The notes: a model not told the origin generated them from the letters alone. Positions 32,891-43,080 are shown, counted from the stretch's first letter. The stretch: DNA of 64,000 nt from an uncultured Prevotellaceae bacterium (GCA_946185485.1 CAMHJQ010000001.1:155135-219134); one strand, 5' to 3'. Program-made: numbers and translations.

Positions 32891-35035
32891 TTACTTGTAC
32901 TTCAGACCCATATTGTAGAGGATGAAGGAGTAGATGTCGGCCTGCTCCTCGAGGACCTTGGCAAGGGGCTTGCCACCGCCATGGCCGGCCTTGGTGTCGA
33001 TGCGGATGAGGACAGGAGGCAGCGGCTCTGCTGACTGCTGCTGGGTAGCGGTCTGGCACTCCTGCAGGGTGGCTGCAAACTTAAAGGAGTGGGCAGGGAC
33101 GACACGGTCGTCGTGGTCGGCAGTGGTGACAAGGGTGGCGGGGTATGGTGTGCCGGGACGGAGGTTGTGGAGGGGGGAATAGGCACGGAGGTAGCGGAAC
33201 ATCTCAGGGGAGTCGTCGCTGGTGCCGTAGTCGGAGGCCCAGTTCCAGCCGATGGTGAACTTATGGTAGCGCAGCATGTCCATGACACCGACCTGGGGGA
33301 TGGCGACACGGAAGAGGTCGGGACGCTGCGTCATGCAGGCTCCGACAAGCAGGCCTCCATTGGAGCCGCCGACGATGGCGAGAAGGTCGCTGGTGGTATA
33401 GCCCTCGCGGATGAGGTACTCGGCAGCGGCGATGAAGTCGTCGAAGACGTTCTGCTTCTGCATCTTGGTACCGGCGAGATGCCACTGCTCGCCATACTCG
33501 CTGCCGCCGCGCAGGTTAACCTGGGCATAGATGCCGCCTTGCTCGAGGAAGGGAATGCGGGTGGCTGAGAAGCTGGGGCCAAGGGAGATATTGAAGCCGC
33601 CATAGCCGTAGAGGTAGACGGGACGGGGCTTGCGCGGGGCACCGGACGACTGGCCACGGTCTTTCTTATAGGTGATGAACATGGGGATGCGGGTGCCGTC
33701 CTTGCTCTGGAAGAAGAGCTGGCGTGTCTCGTAGTCCTGCTGACGGAAGCGGACGGCGGGCTGGGCGTAGGGGGTGCTCTGGTTGAGGGCGATGTCGTAG
33801 CGGTAGACGGTGCCGGGGACGGTGAACGAGGTGAAGGTGTAGAAGCACTCCTCGCCATGCTTGTCGCCGGTGAAGGTGACGCTGCCGACGCTGGGCAGGG
33901 CGACCTCGTGACGCAGCTGACCGTCGAGGCTATAGACGTAGGCGTGGTCGCTGGCATCCTGCGAGTAGTTGAGGATGAGCTGGCGGCTGATGACGTCGAA
34001 GCTGTTGAGGGTGTTCTGCTGCTCGGCGATGAGTTCGCGCCAGTGGCTGATGCCGGGACGGCGGAGGTCGGCGGTCATGATGCGGCCCTTGGGGGCTCCG
34101 TAGTTGGTATAGATCCAGAGGGTGCTGCCGTCGTCGTAGACGGGGTAGTACTGGTAGTCCATGTCGCTGGTGAGCTGGATGAACTGGGAATGGGGCTGGC
34201 GCAGGTCGCGGACGTAGAGGTTGTTGCCGGCACCGGCGCCGGACTCGGTGAGGTACATGAGGGTTTCCTCGTCGTTGACGATGACGTCATAGAAGCGCTT
34301 GGGCTGGGTGGGGTTCTGGTAGAACAGGACATCGTCAGACTGGGGGGTGCCGAGCTTGTGGTAGTAGATCTTCATGCCTTCGTTGACGGTGGAGTACTCC
34401 TTGCCGCCCTCGGGACGGTCGTAGGCGGAGTAGTAGAAGCCGTCGCCCAGCCAGGCAGCGCCTGAGAACTTGGCCCACTCGATGTGGTCGGCGGTGCGCT
34501 GGCCGGTGCTGAGGTCGATGACGTAGAACTCCTGCCAGTCGGAACCGGAGCGGGATACGGCGTAGGCCATCCAGCGTCCGTTATGGGAGAAATAAGTGCC
34601 CTTGAGGGCCACGGTGCCGTCGGCAGAGAGGGTGTTGGGGTCGAGGAAGACGCGGGGCTGGTCGCCCAGACGGTCCATCTGGTAGAGGACGTACTGGTTC
34701 TGCAGGCCGTCGTTCTTATAGAAATACCACTTGCCATGGCGCTTGCGCGGGGCTCCTATCTTCTCGTAGTTGGTGAGTTCGGTGAGGCGGCCCAGGAGCT
34801 TACGACGGAAGGGGATGCGCTGCAGGTAGGCGTTGGTGACGCGGTTTTCGGCGTCTACCCAGGCGGCGGTCTGCTGGCTGGTGTCGTTTTCGAGCCAGCG
34901 GTAGGGGTCGGCGACGGTCTCGCCGAAATAGTTGTCGACGGTGCCGTCCTTGACGGCCTTGGGATAGTGGAGCTGCTGGGCGTGCAGCAGGGTGGCGGCG
35001 AGGATTGCCATGGTAGTTGTCAGGGGTCGTTTCAT
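32891..35035 (-). CDS. Prolyl oligopeptidase family serine peptidase (S9A), exported
   Basis: The 714-residue protein has a signal peptide (MKRPLTTTMAILAATLLHAQ), the S9A N-terminal strand (DPYRWLENDTSQQTAAWVDAEN), a seven-bladed propeller (about 80-440) and an alpha/beta-hydrolase domain with Ser558 (GGSNGG), Asp643 (DHDDRVVP) and His685 (AGHGGG). It cuts short peptides after proline, here in the periplasm. The length is normal for the family. It has a -7 element at 35058-35065 and ends 2 bp from the convergent transposase gene, so its terminator may have been displaced. Confidence 0.95.
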   Translation of the reverse strand: MKRPLTTTMAILAATLLHAQQLHYPKAVKDGTVDNYFGETVADPYRWLENDTSQQTAAWVDAENRVTNAYLQRIPFRRKLLGRLTELTNYEKIGAPRKRHGKWYFYKNDGLQNQYVLYQMDRLGDQPRVFLDPNTLSADGTVALKGTYFSHNGRWMAYAVSRSGSDWQEFYVIDLSTGQRTADHIEWAKFSGAAWLGDGFYYSAYDRPEGGKEYSTVNEGMKIYYHKLGTPQSDDVLFYQNPTQPKRFYDVIVNDEETLMYLTESGAGAGNNLYVRDLRQPHSQFIQLTSDMDYQYYPVYDDGSTLWIYTNYGAPKGRIMTADLRRPGISHWRELIAEQQNTLNSFDVISRQLILNYSQDASDHAYVYSLDGQLRHEVALPSVGSVTFTGDKHGEECFYTFTSFTVPGTVYRYDIALNQSTPYAQPAVRFRQQDYETRQLFFQSKDGTRIPMFITYKKDRGQSSGAPRKPRPVYLYGYGGFNISLGPSFSATRIPFLEQGGIYAQVNLRGGSEYGEQWHLAGTKMQKQNVFDDFIAAAEYLIREGYTTSDLLAIVGGSNGGLLVGACMTQRPDLFRVAIPQVGVMDMLRYHKFTIGWNWASDYGTSDDSPEMFRYLRAYSPLHNLRPGTPYPATLVTTADHDDRVVPAHSFKFAATLQECQTATQQQSAEPLPPVLIRIDTKAGHGGGKPLAKVLEEQADIYSFILYNMGLKYK

Positions 35036-35057
35036 GTTTGTTGATAGTTATTTGGGG

Positions 35058-35065
35058 CAAAGGTA
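35058..35065 (-). promoter_or_regulatory. -7 element of the prolyl oligopeptidase gene
   Basis: TACCTTTG on the minus strand, 22 bp before the ATG. GTTG 22 bp upstream is a poor -33 box. Confidence 0.5.
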
Positions 35066-35099
35066 CGAAAAAAGATATAGAAAACGGCAACTTACGGAC

Positions 35100-35136
35100 A
35101 AAAAAAAGAGAGCGTGCAGGGTTGTGCACGCTCTCT
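35100..35136 (-). terminator. Intrinsic terminator at the end of the ribosomal alpha operon
   Basis: A perfect 12-bp stem (AGAGAGCGTGCA, 35107-35118, with its complement 35125-35136) is followed on the minus strand by a run of eight U. It lies 33 bp after the rplQ stop. Confidence 0.92.
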
Positions 35137-35169
35137 TCCATATTGGGAATTGGGGGTTCAATCGAAATA

Positions 35170-35679
35170 TTACTCAGCCTTTGCCTCTTCAGCAGCGGGA
35201 GCCTCAGCAGCGGGAGCCTCGGCAGCGGGTGCCTCAGCAACCTCGGCGGCCTCGGCCTTGGGAGCAGACTTGCGCGAACGGCGGGTCTTCTTCTCAGCCT
35301 TAGCAGTCTTCAGCATGTTCTCGTCGAAGTCGACAAGCTCGATGAAAGCCTTCTCAGCAGCATCGCCCTGGCGGAAGCCGAGCTTGATGATGCGGGTGTA
35401 GCCACCGGGACGGTCGCCGACCTTCTGGGCTACGGGACCAAAGAGCTCCTTCAGGGCTTCCTTGTTCTGCAGATAGCTGAATACTACACGACGGCTGTTG
35501 GTGCTGTCGTCCTTGGAGCGCGTGATGAGGGGCTCCACATATTTCTTGAGTGCCTTTGCCTTGGCGAGGGTCGTAGTGATTCTTTTGTGCATGATCAGCG
35601 AAATGGCCATGTTGGCAAGCATGGCACGGCGGTGGTCAGCAGTACGGCCCAGATGATTGAATTTCTTTCCGTGTCTCAT
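35170..35679 (-). CDS. rplQ: 50S ribosomal protein L17 with an Ala/Glu tail
   Basis: The 169-residue protein starts [21 protein letters not shown] and covers the L17 core to about residue 125, where it lines the polypeptide exit region of the large subunit. A tail with repeated AEAPAAE units follows, encoded by an imperfect 21-bp repeat. It is the last gene of the alpha operon, 69 bp after rpoA, with a strong terminator behind it. Confidence 0.97.
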   Translation of the reverse strand: MRHGKKFNHLGRTADHRRAMLANMAISLIMHKRITTTLAKAKALKKYVEPLITRSKDDSTNSRRVVFSYLQNKEALKELFGPVAQKVGDRPGGYTRIIKLGFRQGDAAEKAFIELVDFDENMLKTAKAEKKTRRSRKSAPKAEAAEVAEAPAAEAPAAEAPAAEEAKAE

Positions 35680-35700
35680 TTGTTTGTTCTTTCTTTAAGC

Positions 35701-35749
35701 GGACAATGTTCAATGTTCAATGTTCAATGCTCAATATTCAATGAACAAT
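35701..35749. repeat. Seven-unit 7-bp array between rpoA and rplQ
   Basis: ggacaat, gttcaat three times, gctcaat, attcaat, gaacaat: seven units, the last touching the rpoA stop codon (35749-35751). Confidence 0.85.
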
Positions 35750-36741
35750 TACTCCTTGTCCAGTTTATACTTTGAAATGTCAGTTCCAAACGACAGATTC
35801 AGACTCTCGAGCAAATCATCAAGCTCCGTGAGCGATTTCTTACCGAAGTTGCGGAACTTCAGGAGGTCGGTCTTGTTATACTGTACCAGGTCGCCAAGGG
35901 TCTCGACATCGGCAGCCTTCAAGCAGTTGAGGGCACGAACAGAGAGGTTCATGTCGACCAACTTAGTCTTGAGCAGCTGACGCATGTGCAGGATTTCCTC
36001 GTCGAACTCCTGGTTGGCCTCGGTCTCTGCCGTCTCCAGCGTAATCTTCTCGTCGGAGAAGAGCATGAAGTGGTAGATGAGGATCTTTGCGGCCTCCTTC
36101 AGGGCGTCCTTCGGGTGGATGGAACCGTCCGTGGTCACCTCGAGCACGAGCTTGTCGTAGTCGGTCTTCTGCTCGACACGATAGGGCTCAACGCTGTACT
36201 TGACGTTACGGATGGGGGTGTAGATAGAGTCGATGGCTATCACATTGACATCGGTACAGAACTCGCGATTCTCGTCAGCGGGTACGTAGCCGCGGCCTTT
36301 GTTGATGGTCAGGTCTATCTGCATCGATGCCTTGGAATCTAAATGACAAATCACCAAATCGGGATTTAACACTTCAAATCCAGTCAGATACTTGCCTATA
36401 TCACCGGCTTTAAACTCGGTAGAATTCTCGACAGTGATGGAGACTTTCTCGTTCTCGAATTCTTCCACTACTTGCTTGAACCGAACTTGCTTCAGGTTCA
36501 AGATCATGTTGGTGACATCTTCCTTGACTCCCGGCACTGATGAGAACTCATGCTCGACACCCTGAATACGGATGGTGTTGATGGCATAACCCTCGAGCGA
36601 GGAAAGAAGAATGCGGCGCAGGGCATTACCGATGGTAACGCCGAAACCGGGCTCCAACGGACGGAATTCGAACTTGCCGAACCGACCGGTGGCCTCCAAC
36701 ATTACGACTTTATCAGGTTTTTGAAATGCTAATATCGCCAT
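35749..36741 (-). CDS. rpoA: DNA-directed RNA polymerase subunit alpha
   Basis: The 330-residue protein has the assembly domain ([20 protein letters not shown]) and the C-terminal domain ([17 protein letters not shown] [35 protein letters not shown]). It dimerises to start RNA polymerase assembly; the C-terminal domain contacts activators and UP elements. Length and order (rpsD before, rplQ after) are normal; the gap to rpsD is 14 bp. Confidence 0.98.
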   Translation of the reverse strand: MAILAFQKPDKVVMLEATGRFGKFEFRPLEPGFGVTIGNALRRILLSSLEGYAINTIRIQGVEHEFSSVPGVKEDVTNMILNLKQVRFKQVVEEFENEKVSITVENSTEFKAGDIGKYLTGFEVLNPDLVICHLDSKASMQIDLTINKGRGYVPADENREFCTDVNVIAIDSIYTPIRNVKYSVEPYRVEQKTDYDKLVLEVTTDGSIHPKDALKEAAKILIYHFMLFSDEKITLETAETEANQEFDEEILHMRQLLKTKLVDMNLSVRALNCLKAADVETLGDLVQYNKTDLLKFRNFGKKSLTELDDLLESLNLSFGTDISKYKLDKE

Positions 36742-36755
36742 TAATTTAAATGATT

Positions 36756-37364
36756 TTAGTTCTTAGAGTACAACTCAACGATTGACTGTTCCTTAATGTT
36801 CTCGGGGATGTCGGCACGCTCCGGCATGTGCAGGAACTTACCACCCTTATCGTTCTCATCCCACTCGATCCAGGGGTACTTGCTGTGATTGAAACCAGCA
36901 AGGGCGGCCTCGATGACCTCGAGCGACTTAGACTTCTCGCGAACAGCAACAATCATACCAGGCTTCACCTGGAAAGAAGGGATGTTGACTACCTTGCCGT
37001 CGACGGTGATGTGCTTGTGACCCACAAGTTGGCGGGCAGCGGCACGAGTCGGGGCGATGCCCAGACGGAAGACGACGTTGTCAAGGCGGCTCTCCAACAA
37101 CTGCAGCAGCACCTCACCGGTGATGCCGTCGGCCTTGGCAGCCTTCTCAAACAGGTTACGGAACTGGCGCTCAAGAACACCATAGGTGTACTTGGCCTTC
37201 TGCTTCTCTGCCAGCATGACTGCATACTCCGACTGCTTGCGGCGACGGTTATTGCCATGCTGTCCCGGGGGGAAGTTCCTACGGGACAAAACTTTGTCCG
37301 GGCCGAAGATAGCATCTCCGAAGCGGCGGGCAATTTTTGATTTCGGTCCAATATATCTTGCCAT
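36756..37364 (-). CDS. rpsD: 30S ribosomal protein S4
   Basis: The 202-residue protein starts [21 protein letters not shown] and has the S4 RNA-binding domain ([27 protein letters not shown]). S4 nucleates 30S assembly on the 16S 5' domain and acts as a translational repressor of its operon in E. coli. Order rpsM-rpsK-rpsD-rpoA is standard; 104 bp separate it from rpsK. Confidence 0.98.
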   Translation of the reverse strand: MARYIGPKSKIARRFGDAIFGPDKVLSRRNFPPGQHGNNRRRKQSEYAVMLAEKQKAKYTYGVLERQFRNLFEKAAKADGITGEVLLQLLESRLDNVVFRLGIAPTRAAARQLVGHKHITVDGKVVNIPSFQVKPGMIVAVREKSKSLEVIEAALAGFNHSKYPWIEWDENDKGGKFLHMPERADIPENIKEQSIVELYSKN

Positions 37365-37468
37365 AAATCTTAAATAAAAATATTTTCCTTAATTAAAAGA
37401 TAACTGAGACAACTATCAAACGACTTTAGCGACTGGCTGTCGCAAGTTGTTCGGGTTGTCATGAATAA

Positions 37469-37858
37469 CTATACGCGACGACGCTTCGGAGGACGGCAGC
37501 CGTTGTGTGGCAGCGGCGTAACATCGACAATCTCGATGACCTCGATACCGGCACCGTGGCAGGCACGGATAGCGCTCTCACGACCGTTACCGGGACCCTT
37601 GACGTAAGCCTTCACCTTGCGCAGACCCAGGTCGAAAGCAACCTTGGCGCAATCCTCGGCAGCCATCTGGGCAGCATACGGGGTGTTCTTCTTAGAACCA
37701 CGGAAGCCCATCTTACCGGCTGACGACCAGCTGATGACCTGTCCCTCATCGTTGGCGAGAGAGACAATGACATTATTGAATGAACTGTGAACGTGCAGCT
37801 GACCGATGGCGGTGACCTTCACGTTACGCTTCTTGGAAGTGACTGTTTTCTTTGCCAT
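37469..37858 (-). CDS. rpsK: 30S ribosomal protein S11
   Basis: The 129-residue protein contains [19 protein letters not shown] and the C-terminal [18 protein letters not shown], as in all S11 proteins, which form the platform near the mRNA exit. Length is normal. The 39-bp gap to rpsM upstream is filled by a 7-bp repeat array. Confidence 0.98.
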   Translation of the reverse strand: MAKKTVTSKKRNVKVTAIGQLHVHSSFNNVIVSLANDEGQVISWSSAGKMGFRGSKKNTPYAAQMAAEDCAKVAFDLGLRKVKAYVKGPGNGRESAIRACHGAGIEVIEIVDVTPLPHNGCRPPKRRRV

Positions 37859-37860
37859 AA

Positions 37861-37895
37861 TCTTTAAACTCTAAACTTTAAACGTTAAACTTAAA
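37861..37895. repeat. 7-bp array between rpsM and rpsK
   Basis: tctttaa, actctaa, actttaa, acgttaa, acttaaa: five units filling nearly the whole intergenic gap. Confidence 0.8.
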
Positions 37896-37897
37896 AA

Positions 37898-38278
37898 TTA
37901 CTTCGTGGCCTTCTTCTTGTTTGCAACAGTCTTCTTCTTACCCTTACGAGTACGAGCATTGTTCTTGGTGCTCTGACCACGTACGGGAAGACCGTTACGA
38001 TGACGGACTCCACGATAGCAACCAATATCCATCAGTCGCTTGATGTTCAACTGGATCTCGCTACGGAGATCACCTTCTACTTTGAATTCAGCGCCGATGA
38101 TTTCACGGATCTTGGCAGCCTGGTCGTCACTCCATTCGTTGACTTTCAGGTCGCGGCTCACGCCGGCCTTGTCCAAAATCTTTGCTGAACTACTTCGACC
38201 AATACCATAGATATAGGTCAATGCGATTTCGCCACGCTTCTCCTGGGGCAAATCTACTCCAACAATTCTTATTGCCAT
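37898..38278 (-). CDS. rpsM: 30S ribosomal protein S13
   Basis: The 126-residue protein starts [20 protein letters not shown] and ends with the basic [20 protein letters not shown] tail that reaches the P-site tRNA. It binds the 16S 3' major domain in the head. It is first of the rpsM-rpsK-rpsD-rpoA-rplQ group; a -7 element at 38335-38342 suggests an internal promoter. Confidence 0.98.
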   Translation of the reverse strand: MAIRIVGVDLPQEKRGEIALTYIYGIGRSSSAKILDKAGVSRDLKVNEWSDDQAAKIREIIGAEFKVEGDLRSEIQLNIKRLMDIGCYRGVRHRNGLPVRGQSTKNNARTRKGKKKTVANKKKATK

Positions 38279-38334
38279 TTGTAAAAACTAAAAATATTGA
38301 TGTTAAAAATTCGAATTTTTGCCAAAAAAGCATG

Positions 38335-38342
38335 CAAAGGTA
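38335..38342 (-). promoter_or_regulatory. Possible internal promoter before rpsM
   Basis: TACCTTTG on the minus strand, 57 bp before the rpsM ATG in an AT-rich 120-bp gap after rpmJ. There is no good -33 box. Confidence 0.45.
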
Positions 38343-38398
38343 CGCAGAATTTCCGAGATTCCGCTACCTCTTTATGCTTATTTAACATAAAAATGTCG

Positions 38399-38515
38399 TT
38401 AACCCTGACGCATCTTGTACTTGGGGTTCTTCTTGTTGATAACGAACAGGCGTCCCTTGCGGCGTACGATCTTGCAGTCGGGGGTGCGCTTCTTCAATGA
38501 TGCTCTTGTCTTCAT
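38399..38515 (-). CDS. rpmJ: 50S ribosomal protein L36, zinc-free form
   Basis: The 38-residue frame [20 protein letters not shown] ending NPKYKMRQG is L36, a small protein of the large subunit. The usual C-x2-C-x12-C-x4-H zinc site is reduced to a single Cys14; the others are Thr11, Asn27 and Tyr33. It is therefore the zinc-independent type. It sits between infA and rpsM as in other Bacteroidota. Start codon ATG at 38513-38515. Confidence 0.95.
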   Translation of the reverse strand: MKTRASLKKRTPDCKIVRRKGRLFVINKKNPKYKMRQG

Positions 38516-38534
38516 TTTATTTGGTCTCCTTAAG

Positions 38535-38753
38535 TTATTTGTATCTGAACACGATTCTTCCCTTAGTGAGGTCGTAGGGACTCATCTCGACCTTGACCTT
38601 GTCGCCGGGTAGTATCTTGATGTAGTGCATACGCATCTTGCCCGAGATGTGGGCGATGATGGGCACTCCGTTCTCCAACTCGACGCGGAACATGGCGTTG
38701 GACAATGCCTCTACGATGGTTCCGTCTTGCTCAATAGCTCCTTGCTTTGCCAT
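38535..38753 (-). CDS. infA: Translation initiation factor IF-1
   Basis: The 72-residue protein ([20 protein letters not shown] ... [12 protein letters not shown]) is a single OB-fold that occupies the ribosomal A site during initiation. Length and sequence are standard. It starts 4 bp after the map stop and precedes rpmJ by 19 bp. Confidence 0.98.
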   Translation of the reverse strand: MAKQGAIEQDGTIVEALSNAMFRVELENGVPIIAHISGKMRMHYIKILPGDKVKVEMSPYDLTKGRIVFRYK

Positions 38754-38757
38754 TCTC

Positions 38758-39558
38758 TTAATATAATTTACCTTCTATACGTTCTATTTCCTCAAACGAA
38801 GACAGTATCTCTGCCTGGCCCTTGCAGACGGCGATGGTATGCTCGAAGTGGGCTGCGGGCTTGCCGTCGCGGGTGCGGATGGTCCAGCGGTCCTGGTCGA
38901 GCCAGATGTCGCGCCGACCTTGGGTGATCATGGGCTCAATGGCAATGCACATGGATGCCTTGAGCATGACGCCGTTGCCGCGTCGCCCGTAGTTGGGCAC
39001 ATGAGGGTCCTCGTGCATCTCGCGACCGATACCGTGACCGGTGAGCTCGCGGACGATGCCGTAGCCGTGAGACTCGCAGTGGCTCTGCACAGCATGGCTG
39101 ATGTCACCGAGATGGTGACCGGCCTGTGCCGCCCCGATTCCCAGATAGAGGGACTCCTTGGTGACGCGCAGCAACTCGCGGACGTCGGCGCTCACCTCTC
39201 CGACACAGAACGTGTAGGCGGAGTCGCCACAGAAGCCGTTGAGCAGCGTGCCGCAGTCGATGGAGATGATGTCGCCGTCGCGGAGGACGGTCTGGGCGTT
39301 GGGAACACCGTGGACTACGACATCATTCACCGAGGTGCAGATGCTGGCGGGAAACGGCCCTCCATATGGATTGGGGAAACCCTTGAAGGTGGGGATGGCC
39401 CCATTGTCGCGGATGAACTCCTCGGCAATCTTGTCCAACTGGAGGGTCGTTATACCAGGCTTGATATGTTTTGCCAATTCGCCAAGGGTCCTACCAACAA
39501 GTTGGTTGGCCTGACGCATCAGCTCAATTTCGTCTTCAGTCTTCAGAAATATCTTCAT
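38758..39558 (-). CDS. map: Type I methionine aminopeptidase
   Basis: The 266-residue enzyme removes the initiator methionine from new proteins. The five metal ligands are visible: Asp in ISIDCG, Asp in GDSAYTF, His in GHGIG, Glu in IEPMI and Glu in [11 protein letters not shown] 39558 gives the family N-terminus [18 protein letters not shown]; an earlier in-frame ATG at 39576 lies in secY. It sits between secY (7 bp upstream) and infA, a common order. Confidence 0.97.
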   Translation of the reverse strand: MKIFLKTEDEIELMRQANQLVGRTLGELAKHIKPGITTLQLDKIAEEFIRDNGAIPTFKGFPNPYGGPFPASICTSVNDVVVHGVPNAQTVLRDGDIISIDCGTLLNGFCGDSAYTFCVGEVSADVRELLRVTKESLYLGIGAAQAGHHLGDISHAVQSHCESHGYGIVRELTGHGIGREMHEDPHVPNYGRRGNGVMLKASMCIAIEPMITQGRRDIWLDQDRWTIRTRDGKPAAHFEHTIAVCKGQAEILSSFEEIERIEGKLY

Positions 39559-39565
39559 ACTGAGA

Positions 39566-40906
39566 TTAGTATGCACTCATGCCACGTCCGTGGATGCGGC
39601 CCGAGTTGAGCAGACCGTCGTAGTGGCGCATGAGCAGATGGCTCTCAATCTGCTGCAGCGTGTCGAGAACGACACCCACGAGAATCAGCAGTGAAGTACC
39701 ACCGAAGAACTGCGAGAAGGCATCCTGCACGTTCAACAGGCTTGCAAAGGCCGGCATGATAGCGATGAAGGCAATGAACAGCGAACCGGGCAGGGTGATG
39801 CGTGACATCACGGTGTCGATGAAGTCGGCTGTTGGTTTGCCGGGCTTGATGCCGGGGATGAAGCCGTTGTTACGCTTCATATCCTCTGCCATCTGCGTCG
39901 GGTTGAGCGTGATGGCAGTATAGAAGTAGGTGAAGGCGATGATGAGGAATGCGAAGATGATGTTGTAGGTCCAGCTGTGATGATCGAGCATGGAACGTAC
40001 GAACCAGTTGGCATTCTCAGGGGCTGCATACTGTACGAAAGCCAGCGGGATGAACATCAGTGCCTGAGCAAAGATGATAGGCATCACATTGGCTGCGAAC
40101 AGCTTCAGCGGGATGTACTGACGTGCACCGCCCACCTGCTGGCCGTTGACAAGACGTTTAGCATACTGCACGGGAACCTTGCGGACTCCCTGCACCAGAA
40201 CGATGGCTGCGCAGACAACCAGATAGAGAATGATAATCTCGACGAGGAACATCACCAGACCACCACCGGTGATGGCGGTGAAGCGTGAGGTGACCTCCTG
40301 GAAGAACGCCTGAGGCAGGCGTGCAATGATACCAATCATAATAATCAGCGAGATACCATTTCCTATGCCCTTATCGGTAATGCGCTCACCAAGCCAGAGG
40401 ATGAACATACTGCCTGCTGCCAGGATGATAGTGGCCGGGAATACGAATACCGACCAGCTGATACCGGGAGCCAGGGCAGCACCGGCCTGCATCTTCAGAT
40501 TGATGAGGTAACTCGGTGCCTGGAACAGCAGGATAGCTACTGTCAGGTACCGGGTATAAGTCATAATCTTCTTGCGGCCGCTCTCACCCTCGCGCTGCAT
40601 CTTCTGGAAATAAGGCACAGCGACAGCGAGGAGCTGCATCACGATAGAAGCAGAGATGTAAGGCATAATACCAAGCGCAAAGATAGATGCGTTGGAGAAT
40701 GCACCACCGGAGAACATATCCAGCAGTGACATCAGACCACCGGCAGTCTGTGACTGCAGTTTGTCCAACAGCGCAGGATTGATACCAGGAAGTACTACGA
40801 ATGAGCCGAAGCGGTAAATGGCTACGAACAGCATCGTGATAAGGATGCGCTGACGCAGGTCCTCAATCTTCCAAATGTTCTTCAGTGTCTCTATTAACTT
40901 CTTCAT
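39566..40906 (-). CDS. secY: Protein translocase subunit SecY
   Basis: The 446-residue membrane protein has about ten hydrophobic helices and the family motifs FGSFVVLPGI, TALGIMPYISAS-type FALGIMPYISASIVMQLL, and GERITDKGIGNGISLIIM. It forms the channel for exported proteins with SecE and SecG. The gene lies in the spc operon after rplO (8 bp) and before map, as expected. Confidence 0.98.
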   Translation of the reverse strand: MKKLIETLKNIWKIEDLRQRILITMLFVAIYRFGSFVVLPGINPALLDKLQSQTAGGLMSLLDMFSGGAFSNASIFALGIMPYISASIVMQLLAVAVPYFQKMQREGESGRKKIMTYTRYLTVAILLFQAPSYLINLKMQAGAALAPGISWSVFVFPATIILAAGSMFILWLGERITDKGIGNGISLIIMIGIIARLPQAFFQEVTSRFTAITGGGLVMFLVEIIILYLVVCAAIVLVQGVRKVPVQYAKRLVNGQQVGGARQYIPLKLFAANVMPIIFAQALMFIPLAFVQYAAPENANWFVRSMLDHHSWTYNIIFAFLIIAFTYFYTAITLNPTQMAEDMKRNNGFIPGIKPGKPTADFIDTVMSRITLPGSLFIAFIAIMPAFASLLNVQDAFSQFFGGTSLLILVGVVLDTLQQIESHLLMRHYDGLLNSGRIHGRGMSAY

Positions 40907-40914
40907 GTTGTCTT

Positions 40915-41361
40915 TTAGATAATTGTTGCGTTACCACCAACTGCCTTGATAGCTTCCTCGGCAGTCTTTGAGAAGGCGTTAGCCTCGACATCAATCTTTG
41001 CTTTCAGTTCACCGTTGCCCAGGACCTTGACCAGCTCCTTGCCATTGGTGAGACCTGCGGCTACCAGCTCGGCGATGCCGATCTTGGTCAGGTTCTTCTC
41101 CTCAGCCAGCTTCTGCAGCGTGGAGAGGTTCACAGCGAAGTACTCCTTGTGATTGATGTTCTTGAAACCAAACTTCGGAACGCGACGCTGCAAGGGCATC
41201 TGACCGCCTTCGAAACCAACCTTCTTCTTATAGCCTGAACGGGCCTTGGCACCCTTGTGACCACGGGTAGACGTGCCACCGAGTCCCGAACCGGGACCGC
41301 GGCCGATTCTACGACGAGAATGTGTAGAGCCCTCAGCGGGTTTTAAAGTATGTAGCTTCAT
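40915..41361 (-). CDS. rplO: 50S ribosomal protein L15
   Basis: The 148-residue protein starts MKLHTLKPAEGSTHSRRRIG and has the Gly-rich, basic extended N-terminal part (GRGPGSGLGGTSTRGHKGAK) typical of L15, which threads into 23S rRNA late in assembly. It precedes secY and follows rpmD. Confidence 0.98.
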   Translation of the reverse strand: MKLHTLKPAEGSTHSRRRIGRGPGSGLGGTSTRGHKGAKARSGYKKKVGFEGGQMPLQRRVPKFGFKNINHKEYFAVNLSTLQKLAEEKNLTKIGIAELVAAGLTNGKELVKVLGNGELKAKIDVEANAFSKTAEEAIKAVGGNATII

Positions 41362-41394
41362 AATCGTATCTATAATTAAAAAATTGTGAGTAAA

Positions 41395-41571
41395 TTAACC
41401 GATGACTTCCACGATGTGGTGAACCTTACGGATCATACCACGGATAACAGGAGTGTCTTCTTTCTCTACGACCTGCGAAATCTTGTGAAGACCCAGCGCC
41501 TGAAGAGTGCGCTTCTGGTCAACAGGATAACCGATCTTGCTCTTAATCTGCTTAATCTTAATTGTTGCCAT
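41395..41571 (-). CDS. rpmD: 50S ribosomal protein L30
   Basis: The 58-residue frame [20 protein letters not shown] ... HHIVEVIG is L30, with the [17 protein letters not shown] helix that marks the family. It lies between rpsE (21 bp) and rplO (33 bp), its normal place in the spc operon. Start ATG at 41569-41571, stop TAA at 41395-41397. Confidence 0.97.
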   Translation of the reverse strand: MATIKIKQIKSKIGYPVDQKRTLQALGLHKISQVVEKEDTPVIRGMIRKVHHIVEVIG

Positions 41572-41592
41572 AGTTTCTTGTCTCCTATTATT

Positions 41593-42105
41593 TTATCCGT
41601 TGAAAACCTTGTTCATGCTGATGCCGCGAGTACCAGCCACCGTGTAGGCGTCACGCATCTCGCTCAGGGCCTTGATAGTAGCCTTCACCAGGTTGTGGGG
41701 GTTCGAAGAACCCTTCGACTTGGCGAGCACATCCTTCACACCCACGCTCTCGAGCACGGCACGCATAGCACCACCAGCCACCAGACCGGTACCGGCAGCA
41801 GCCGGACGGAGGAACACCTGTGCACCACCGAAGTGAGCTTCCATCTCGTGGGGGATAGTACCCTTCAGCACGGGAACCTTCACCAGATTCTTCTTTGCAG
41901 ACTCAACACCCTTGGCGATGGCTGCGGTGACCTCACCAGCCTTGCCAAGACCCCAGCCGATGACACCGTTGCCGTCGCCGACAACAACAATGGCTGCGAA
42001 TGTAAAGGTGCGACCACCCTTTGTTACCTTGGTAACACGGTTGATGGCAACCAGTCTGTCTTTCAACTCTACGTCGCTATTTATCTTAACTTTGTTCATT
42101 GCCAT
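41593..42105 (-). CDS. rpsE: 30S ribosomal protein S5
   Basis: The 170-residue protein contains the S5 double-stranded-RNA-binding-like domain ([20 protein letters not shown]) and the C-terminal [20 protein letters not shown] segment. It helps keep decoding accurate and forms part of the mRNA entry site. It follows rplR by 6 bp. Confidence 0.98.
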   Translation of the reverse strand: MAMNKVKINSDVELKDRLVAINRVTKVTKGGRTFTFAAIVVVGDGNGVIGWGLGKAGEVTAAIAKGVESAKKNLVKVPVLKGTIPHEMEAHFGGAQVFLRPAAAGTGLVAGGAMRAVLESVGVKDVLAKSKGSSNPHNLVKATIKALSEMRDAYTVAGTRGISMNKVFNG

Positions 42106-42111
42106 AATCGT

Positions 42112-42456
42112 TTAAAATTTAAGTCCACCCTTACGTGCTGCATCAGCCAGTGACTTCACACGGCCGTGGTAGAGGTAACCGTTACGGTCGAAGACAACGG
42201 CAGTGATGCCAGCCTCCTGGGCCTTCTTGGCTACCAGCTCACCCACCTTCTCGGCCTGTTCGATCTTCGGCATAGCCTCCAGACCGATGGACGATGCAGA
42301 TGCAAGTGTTTTACCTTCCAAATCGTTAATCACCTGAACGTAGATCTGCTTGTTGGAGCGGAACACGCTCATACGGGGACGCTCGGCAGTGCCGAAAACG
42401 CTCTTACGAATTCTATATTTAATCTTAATTCGTCTTTCAACTTTCTTTGTTGTCAT
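42112..42456 (-). CDS. rplR: 50S ribosomal protein L18
   Basis: The 114-residue protein ([20 protein letters not shown], then [19 protein letters not shown]) is L18, which binds 5S rRNA with L5. The C-terminal [20 protein letters not shown] is typical. It follows rplF after a 39-bp gap filled by a 7-bp array. Confidence 0.98.
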   Translation of the reverse strand: MTTKKVERRIKIKYRIRKSVFGTAERPRMSVFRSNKQIYVQVINDLEGKTLASASSIGLEAMPKIEQAEKVGELVAKKAQEAGITAVVFDRNGYLYHGRVKSLADAARKGGLKF

Positions 42457-42488
42457 AATCTTTAATCTTTAATTTTAAATGTTTAATT
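42454..42488. repeat. 7-bp array between rplF and rplR
   Basis: cataatc, tttaatc, tttaatt, ttaaatg, tttaatt: five units, the first overlapping the rplR start codon. Confidence 0.75.
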
Positions 42489-42495
42489 TTCAAGA

Positions 42496-43065
42496 TTACT
42501 TAGCCGAGGCTGACTTACCCGACTTACGACGGATAACCTCGCCCTTGAACAAGATACCCTTGCCCTTGTAAGGCTCCGGCATACGGAAAGAACGAATCTT
42601 AGCGCAAATCATTCCGAGCAGCTGCTTGTCGCACGACTCCAGGATAATCTGGGGGTTCTGGTTACGCTCCATCTTGGTCTCAACCTTCACTTCCTTGGGA
42701 AGCTGGATGAAGATGGGGTGCGTGTAACCCAGCGAGAACTCGATGATGTTACCCTGATTAGATACACGGTAACCTACACCGATGAGTTCCATCTCCTTCT
42801 TATAACCTTCGCTCACACCAACGACCATGTTATTGATCAGTGCGCGGTACAGACCGTGGAAAGCCTGCTTCTGCTTAATATCTACAGGGCTGTTCTCGTC
42901 GATGCTGAATGACACATGACCGTCCTCGACAGTCATCTTGATGCTGGGATCGACCTTCTGAGACAGCTCACCCTTCGGACCCTTTACGGTAACGACTCCG
43001 TCCTGACCCTGGCTAACGGTAACGCCGGCAGGGATGCTAATTGGCAATTTTCCTATTCTTGACAT
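42496..43065 (-). CDS. rplF: 50S ribosomal protein L6
   Basis: The 189-residue protein starts MSRIGKLPISIPAGVTVSQ and ends PEPYKGKGILFKGEVIRRK then GKSASAK, matching L6, which sits near the factor-binding site beside the sarcin-ricin loop. ATG 43065 gives the family start; an in-frame ATG at 43080 would touch the rpsH stop and add five unrelated residues. Confidence 0.98.
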   Translation of the reverse strand: MSRIGKLPISIPAGVTVSQGQDGVVTVKGPKGELSQKVDPSIKMTVEDGHVSFSIDENSPVDIKQKQAFHGLYRALINNMVVGVSEGYKKEMELIGVGYRVSNQGNIIEFSLGYTHPIFIQLPKEVKVETKMERNQNPQIILESCDKQLLGMICAKIRSFRMPEPYKGKGILFKGEVIRRKSGKSASAK

Positions 43066-43080
43066 ATTCAGGTCCTCCAA

